From an uncultured Flavobacteriales bacterium (lineage in GTDB: Bacteria > Bacteroidota > Bacteroidia > Flavobacteriales > UBA7312), in NCBI GenBank assembly GCA_913048435.1, contig CAJWWC010000006.1, positions 1 to 63,314 on the forward strand: a stretch of 63,314 nt of DNA, written 5' to 3'. Shown here in pieces: positions 62,140 through 63,314 of the stretch; the stretch's first letter is position 1, and each line of letters starts with the position of its first letter. The position numbers were made by a program, and so were the translations under genes. Under the pieces are notes generated by a model, which ran no database searches, was not told the origin of the DNA, and saw nothing but the letters and a program-made list of their open reading frames with translations.

Positions 62140-63314
62140 TTAATAAAGAGCAATTTCAATAACATCATTCATTTTACTAACATAATGAAAACTTAATCCT
62201 TTCAAATATCTTTCGTTTATTTCATCAACATCTTTTTTATTTTGGTCGCATAAAATTATTTCTTTGACGCCTGCTCTTTTAGCAGCGAGTATTTTCTCTT
62301 TTATACCCCCTACAGGTAGCACTTTACCTCTTAATGTTATTTCTCCAGTCATAGCTAAATTAGGTTTAACTTTTTTTCTAGTAAATAAAGATACTAAAGC
62401 GGTAAGCATAGTAATACCAGCAGACGGGCCATCTTTAGGGGTTGCTCCCTCGGGGACATGAAGATGTACATCATTTGCGTTTAAGTCATCAGGATTTATT
62501 CCAAATTCTTTAGAGTGAGACTTTATATACTGCATGGCAATTGTAGATGATTCTTTCATAACATTACCTAAATTACCAGTTATAGTCATTTTCCCCTTTC
62601 CCAAACTTTTACTGCATTCAATAAACAATATATCTCCTCCTACAGAAGTCCAAGCTAAACCTGTAACAACACCAGGCGTATTATTACTTAAATGACGTTC
62701 TTTATCAAATGGAGCAACACCAAGTATTTCTTTTATATCTAAAATATTAGGTTTAATATTATAATCTTGTTCCATAGCTATAGACTTAGCTGCATAACGA
62801 ACCAATTTTGCAACCATTTTATCAAGACCTCTAACTCCAGATTCTTTTGTATAACCATCTATAACAGATTCAAAAAACTTATTACTTAACTTTAAATGAG
62901 ATGCTTTCAAACCATGCTCTTTTAGTTGCTTGGGTAATAAGTGTTTTTTAGCGATCTGTACTTTCTCTTCCAAAGTATAACCATTGATTTCTATGATTTC
63001 CATTCTATCTATTAAAGCTGGTTGTATACTAGTTAAGGAATTAGCAGTTGCAACAAACATGACTTTAGATAAGTCATATCCAACTTCTAAATAATTATCA
63101 TGAAAAGAATTGTTTTGCTCGGGATCAAGAACTTCTAGCATAGCTGAAGAAGGATCTCCATGCGAATCCCTTGTAATCTTATCAATCTCATCTAAAACAA
63201 ATACAGGATTGGAAGAATTAGCTTTTTTAATAGATTTTATAATTCTTCCGGGCATTGCACCAATATAAGTTTTGCGATGACCCCTGATTTCAGACTCATC
63301 ACGAACCCCACCTA
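62140..63314 (-). CDS. lon: ATP-dependent protease Lon (C-terminal half; N-terminus beyond right edge)
   Basis: The frame is open to the right edge, so only about 390 residues are visible. The AAA+ part shows [17 protein letters not shown], the Walker [10 protein letters not shown] and the sensor V-A-T-A-N-S. The protease domain has the catalytic serine in K-D-G-P-S-A-G and the lysine in G-G-I-K-E-K, so the visible part is intact. Lon degrades misfolded and regulatory proteins in the cytoplasm. It ends 110 bp before porQ starts. Confidence 0.97.
   Translation of the reverse strand, partial: GGVRDESEIRGHRKTYIGAMPGRIIKSIKKANSSNPVFVLDEIDKITRDSHGDPSSAMLEVLDPEQNNSFHDNYLEVGYDLSKVMFVATANSLTSIQPALIDRMEIIEINGYTLEEKVQIAKKHLLPKQLKEHGLKASHLKLSNKFFESVIDGYTKESGVRGLDKMVAKLVRYAAKSIAMEQDYNIKPNILDIKEILGVAPFDKERHLSNNTPGVVTGLAWTSVGGDILFIECSKSLGKGKMTITGNLGNVMKESSTIAMQYIKSHSKEFGINPDDLNANDVHLHVPEGATPKDGPSAGITMLTALVSLFTRKKVKPNLAMTGEITLRGKVLPVGGIKEKILAAKRAGVKEIILCDQNKKDVDEINERYLKGLSFHYVSKMNDVIEIALY

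Overview
The window is a 63.3 kb piece of chromosome from a low-GC marine-type Bacteroidota, most likely of the class Flavobacteriia. Five observations support this. There is a type IX secretion gene (porQ). One secreted protein ends in a gliding-motility/T9SS type B domain. A cysteine-rich secreted kelch protein carries the 'C-T-x-x-x-A-x-N-[YF]' motifs seen in marine flavobacteria. Promoters follow the Bacteroidota form (TTTG / TAnnTTTG). Starts lie in A-rich leaders without Shine-Dalgarno sequences. The species is not identifiable from the sequence alone. Nearly everything is vertically inherited core genome: I see no insertion sequence, prophage, integrase, CRISPR array or toxin-antitoxin pair, and no gene-free stretch longer than about 240 bases.

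Layout. 1-2 kb: 5' part of a secreted kelch/cysteine-repeat protein, cut by the left edge, then tRNA-Arg. 2.3-12.1 kb (minus): a run containing a FabK/nitronate-monooxygenase-like enzyme, a T9SS cargo protein, guaB, three SurA/PpiC-type periplasmic chaperone genes, a MoxR ATPase and def. 12.2-14.2 kb (plus): glyA and a methyltransferase. 14.3-17.7 kb: tRNA-Met, a membrane methyltransferase, an FKBP lipoprotein, nrnA and ndk. 17.4-20.2 kb: DUF721 gene and recF facing a TPR gene and ribH, then tRNA-Ser. 20.3-23.6 kb: GWxTD protein, lipid A-type acyltransferase and glycosyltransferase. 23.6-26.1 kb (minus): cysteine desulfurase and phosphohexomutase. 26.3-34.3 kb (plus): TPR protein, ComA-like phosphosulfolactate synthase, rhodanese, DUF368, aroE, DUF349 protein, uvrB. 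34.3-39.7 kb (minus): two small unknowns, a prohibitin-like protein, a VWA-like membrane protein, fabG and sucD. 39.8-43.6 kb (plus): mnmE, sulfotransferase, lpdA. 43.7-51.7 kb: a second FKBP, then rfbC, lytic transglycosylase, uvrA, LOG protein and an outer-membrane protein. 51.7-60.3 kb: RlmL-like enzyme facing a methyltransferase/ZIP transporter/P-loop protein/recQ/fmt/trmH run, then pdxH and ispH. 60.3-63.3 kb (minus): cmk, porQ, and lon cut by the right edge.

Themes. Envelope biogenesis dominates the accessory content: SurA-like proteins, FKBPs, PorQ, T9SS cargo, a SPOR-repeat outer-membrane protein, acyl- and glycosyltransferases, a lytic transglycosylase. DNA repair (recF, uvrA, uvrB, recQ) and translation or RNA modification (def, fmt, mnmE, trmH, rlmL, three tRNAs) fill most of the rest.

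No single obviously new defence or metabolic system is visible. The strongest unexplained signals are: (1) a repeated geometry in which the -7 promoter box ends exactly 4 nt before the start codon, predicting leaderless mRNAs for pdxH, mnmE, the RlmL-like gene and a GTG-started methyltransferase, with three weaker cases; (2) a 134-residue protein made of about 25-residue W-L-M-K-N repeats whose ATG directly follows a terminator-like hairpin; (3) an outer-membrane protein with calcium-type repeats and three degenerate SPOR-like repeats; (4) a TPR / ComA-like / rhodanese / DUF368 / aroE cluster.
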